Source: Sinosporangium album (lineage in GTDB: Bacteria; Actinomycetota; Actinomycetes; Streptosporangiales; Streptosporangiaceae). Taken from it: a stretch of DNA of 64,000 bases. Numbering within the stretch: the stretch's first letter is position 1; each line of letters starts with the position of its first letter. Both the position numbers and the translations under genes were made by a program. The notes under the pieces were generated by a model. It searched no databases. It was given only the letters and a program-made list of their open reading frames with translations, and was not told where the DNA came from. The stretch is from contig NZ_FNCN01000003.1 of NCBI RefSeq assembly GCF_900100605.1, positions 62,001-126,000 of the forward strand, in the 5' to 3' direction. Positions 61,610 to 64,000 of the stretch are shown piece by piece.

Positions 61610-62529
61610 CTCTTCTCCACTCCGGGGGCGTGCCCGCCCCCCGCGAACGGGGTGCGGTGGGACCGGGGCGCGACGTGTCCCCACCGCGCCCGCCAGAAAC
61701 CGGACCGGGGTCGACCACCTCCACGGCCCTGGTCCGCCCCGAGCCGCCGAAGCGTGCGAAGCGCGGTGCCGCGACCACGCTCGCGCTGCGGTCGCTCGGG
61801 CCGGTGGTGCTGGCCGCCCTGTGGGCGGCCGGCACCACGTCCGGCTGGATACGCCCCGACGTGCTCGCCTCACCCGCCCAGGTCGCCGCCGCGTTCGGCG
61901 AGCTGTACGGCGACGGCCAGCTCCAGGACGCCCTCGCCGTCTCGCTCACCCGCGCCGGCCTCGGCCTCGCCCTCGGGGCGACGGCCGGCCTGCTGCTCGG
62001 GCTGGTCAGCGGCCTGCTGGCGCTGGGGGAGGACCTCATCGACCCCGCCGTCCAGATGCTGCGCACGATCCCGTTCCTGTCCCTCGTGCCGCTGTTCATC
62101 GTCTGGTTCGGCATCGGAGAGGCGTCCAAGGTGATCCTGATCGCGGTGGCGACATCGTTCCCGATGTACGTCAACGCCCTCAGCGGCACCCGCGGCGCCG
62201 ACCGCAAACAGGTCGAGGCGGCCCGCGTCTTCGGGGTCACCGGGGTGAGGCTGGTCCGCGAGGTGATCCTGCCCGGCGCGCTGCCGTCGTTGCTCGTGGG
62301 GCTGCGCCTGTCGCTGACGCTCAGCGTCATCGCCCTCATCGCCGCCGAGGAGATCAACTCCACCGCCGGGCTCGGCTACCTGATGACGCAGGCCAGGGAG
62401 TTCGTCCGCACCGACATCCTGGTCGTCGTCATCCTGCTCTACGCGGTGCTCGGACTGCTGGCAGACCTGGCCGTCCGCGTTCTGGAGAGGCTGCTCATGC
62501 CCTGGCGGGCGGGGGTGGCCGTCCGATGA
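61606..62529 (+). CDS. SsuC-like ABC permease
   Basis: 307 residues. A 60-residue Pro-rich cytoplasmic start is unusual; then five to six helices (LGPVVLAALWAAG; GLALGATAGLLLGLVSGLL; SLVPLFIVWFGIGEASKVILI; LSLTLSVIALIAAEEI) and the BPD motif EAARVFGVTGVRLVREVILPGALPSLLVGLR that contacts the ATPase. Family known for taurine, sulfonate and nitrate uptake. Confidence 0.93.
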   Translation: MTLLHSGGVPAPRERGAVGPGRDVSPPRPPETGPGSTTSTALVRPEPPKRAKRGAATTLALRSLGPVVLAALWAAGTTSGWIRPDVLASPAQVAAAFGELYGDGQLQDALAVSLTRAGLGLALGATAGLLLGLVSGLLALGEDLIDPAVQMLRTIPFLSLVPLFIVWFGIGEASKVILIAVATSFPMYVNALSGTRGADRKQVEAARVFGVTGVRLVREVILPGALPSLLVGLRLSLTLSVIALIAAEEINSTAGLGYLMTQAREFVRTDILVVVILLYAVLGLLADLAVRVLERLLMPWRAGVAVR

Positions 62530-63236
62530 GCGCGCTCACGGCCCGGGCCCATGCCGTACGGCTCCGCGGGGTGCGGCGGGTGTTCGGCGAACGGGCGGTG
62601 CTCGACGGGGTGGACCTGTCGCTCGCGCCGGGGGAGTTCGTCGCCCTGCTCGGCGCGAGCGGCACGGGGAAGACCACCTTGCTGCGCATCCTGGCCGGGC
62701 TCGACGGCGCGGACGAGGGCGACGTGCTCGTGCCCGAAGTGCGCACCGTCGTGTTCCAGGAGCCCCGGCTGATCCCCTCCAAACGGGTCCTCGACAACGT
62801 CGTCCTCGGCCTGCCCCGGAGCGCCCGCGCCAGCGGGCCGGCCGCGCTGGCCGAGGTCGGGCTGGCGGGCCACGCCCGGGCCTGGCCCGCCACCCTGTCG
62901 GGCGGCGAGGCGCAGCGGGTCGCCCTGGCCCGCGCGCTCGTGCGCGAACCGGGGCTGCTCCTGCTCGACGAGCCCTTCGCCGCCCTCGACGCGCTCACCC
63001 GCCTGCGCATGCAGGACCTCGTCGCCGAGCTCTGCCGTACGCACCGCCCCGCCGTACTCCTCGTCACCCACGACGTCGACGAGGCCATCCGGCTCGCCGA
63101 CCGCGTCATCGTGCTCACCGCCGGAACGCTGAGCACCGACGTGCGTGTCGCCCTCGACCACCCCCGCGAGCGCACGGACCCGGAATTCGCCGCGCTCCGC
63201 CGCCGCCTTCTCGAAGACCTTGGAGTCAGCTCATGA
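62526..63236 (+). CDS. SsuB-like ABC ATPase
   Basis: 236 residues. Walker A GASGTGKTT, signature LSGGEAQRVALARAL, Walker B LLLLDEPFAALD, H-loop LVTHDVDEAI; EAI after the H-loop is typical of SsuB/TauB. It drives sulfur-compound import. ATGA overlaps with the permease and with the next gene. Confidence 0.94.
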   Translation: MSALTARAHAVRLRGVRRVFGERAVLDGVDLSLAPGEFVALLGASGTGKTTLLRILAGLDGADEGDVLVPEVRTVVFQEPRLIPSKRVLDNVVLGLPRSARASGPAALAEVGLAGHARAWPATLSGGEAQRVALARALVREPGLLLLDEPFAALDALTRLRMQDLVAELCRTHRPAVLLVTHDVDEAIRLADRVIVLTAGTLSTDVRVALDHPRERTDPEFAALRRRLLEDLGVSS

Positions 63237-64000
63237 CCATCCGCATCGGCGTCCACGCCAACAACCCCTTCCTTTTCCTCCTCTCCCACCTCGACCACCT
63301 GCTCCAGGGGCAGGACGAGCCCATCGAGGTCTACCGCTACACCGACGGCACCAGGACCGGCGATCTGCTGGCCGAGGGGGCCTTCGACATCGGCGGCACC
63401 GGTTCGACGCCGCCGTTGTCGGCGCAGGCGGCCGGCCTGCCCGTCGTCTACGTGGCGGCGTCCGCCCCCCGCCCCGGCCACGGCGCGCTGCTCGTCGCCA
63501 AGGACGGGCCCGTCGTCACCGTGGCCGACCTCGCCGGGCAGCCGGTCTCCTTCGCGGTGGGCTCCTGGCACACCCACTTCCTGGCCAAGCTGCTCAGCGG
63601 CGCCGGACTCTCCTACCAGGACATCGAACCCAGGCCCGCCGCCTCGGAAGCCGGGCTGTGGCTGCGCGACGGCGCCATCGCCGGCTGGGTGGTGCAGGGC
63701 GCAGAACTGGTCGAGGCCGAGCGGTCCGGCCGGTTCGCCCGGCTCGCCGGCACCGCGGGGGTCATCGCCGACCGCTCGGTGTTCTTCACGAGCCGCGAGG
63801 TCGCCGAGCGGCGGCCCGAGGCGATCGCCACCGTCGCCAAGGCGCTCCGCGAGGCCGCGGCCTGGGCGGGCGCCAACCCCCGTGAGGCCGCGGCGCTCAC
63901 CGCGTCCGAGCGCGGCGGCTCCATCGACGCCTGGGAGACCGCGCTCAAGCGGCTGCCCTGGACGCTGGAGCCCGTGACGAGCGAGCTGCTGGCCGAGCAG
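63233..64000 (+). CDS. SsuA-fold protein without signal peptide, partial
   Basis: 256 residues visible; runs off the right edge. Fold as in SsuA/NMT1 (IRIGVHANNPFLFLL; DIGGTGSTPPLSAQAAGLPVVYVAA; ADLAGQPVSFAVGSWHTHFLAKLL). No signal peptide or lipobox at the start, unlike the lipoprotein of the same operon, so it is either cytoplasmic (an enzyme like DszB) or needs a different start. No Cys equivalent to DszB C27 is visible near the N-terminus. ATGA overlap with the ATPase gene. Confidence 0.88.
   Translation, partial: MTIRIGVHANNPFLFLLSHLDHLLQGQDEPIEVYRYTDGTRTGDLLAEGAFDIGGTGSTPPLSAQAAGLPVVYVAASAPRPGHGALLVAKDGPVVTVADLAGQPVSFAVGSWHTHFLAKLLSGAGLSYQDIEPRPAASEAGLWLRDGAIAGWVVQGAELVEAERSGRFARLAGTAGVIADRSVFFTSREVAERRPEAIATVAKALREAAAWAGANPREAAALTASERGGSIDAWETALKRLPWTLEPVTSELLAEQ

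Noticed and set aside
1-64000. CRISPR array
   Set aside because: No regularly spaced 25-40 bp repeats with unique spacers were seen; the tandem repeats found have 10-15 bp periods.

Overview
The window is high-GC (about 70%) DNA with strong GC bias at third codon positions, GTG/TTG starts, ATGA/GTGA gene overlaps, DyP/EfeB, DnaE2, ECF sigma/anti-sigma pairs, a Ser/Thr kinase, an Rv1733c-like protein and a mycobacterial-type SOS box. This points to a filamentous actinomycete, most likely from the Streptosporangiaceae or a neighbouring family. That assignment is inferred from gene content; no rRNA is present.

Layout. 1-5.1 kb: 5' end of a polyprenyl synthase gene, an IclR regulator, a Cmx-type drug efflux gene behind what looks like a ribosome-controlled attenuator, and an ECF sigma/anti-sigma pair. 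5.3-8.1 kb: a stress/dormancy-type group (tandem UspA, PPK2, Rv1733c-like membrane protein). 8.2-11.4 kb: ArsR/AHSA1 pair with a palindromic operator, GNAT acetyltransferase, a toxin-antitoxin module bracketed by 84-bp direct repeats, and a DJ-1/PfpI protein. 11.4-17.2 kb: a SbcD/SbcC-like nuclease-ATPase pair. 17.3-20.7 kb: an iron-box-controlled EfeUO fusion plus EfeB. 20.7-22.7 kb: divergent TetR and metallo-beta-lactamase-fold genes with two operators.

22.7-30.7 kb is the most rearranged part: a single protein joining ECF sigma factor, zinc anti-sigma motif, membrane helix and GH128 domain; a secreted discoidin-DUF1996 protein; DUF305 and ferric-reductase-like genes; a 96-bp inverted repeat whose second copy lies in a truncated paralogue; an internally deleted serine hydrolase; and a frameshifted integrase remnant beside tRNA-Arg(TCT). 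31.2-35.6 kb: aminoglycoside-phosphotransferase-like gene, cbiB and cobQ, and an ArsR-like regulator. 36.4-41.6 kb: a three-gene operon (DUF559 nuclease, winged-helix protein, two-module AAA/HerA ATPase) that looks like an uncharacterised defence or DNA-processing system. 41.8-56 kb: serine hydrolase, quinone oxidoreductase, Ser/Thr kinase, SOS-controlled DUF6504-dnaE2, GT-C glycosyltransferase, PP2C phosphatase, an alarmone-synthetase-like gene broken by an in-frame amber codon with its small partner, phytase-like and DUF4328 proteins. 56-59.5 kb: orphan response regulator and a FtsX-type ABC exporter. 59.5-64 kb: a sulfur-scavenging operon with a cysteine-containing leader ORF, a DszB-like desulfinase and SsuABC-like transporter genes, cut by the window end.

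The best candidates for something new are the HerA/winged-helix/DUF559 operon, the sigma-ZAS-GH128 fusion, the 96-bp inverted repeat that could swap the 5' end of a secreted-protein gene, the repeat-flanked toxin-antitoxin cassette, and the efflux-gene attenuator. All calls come from reading the sequence; no database search was run.
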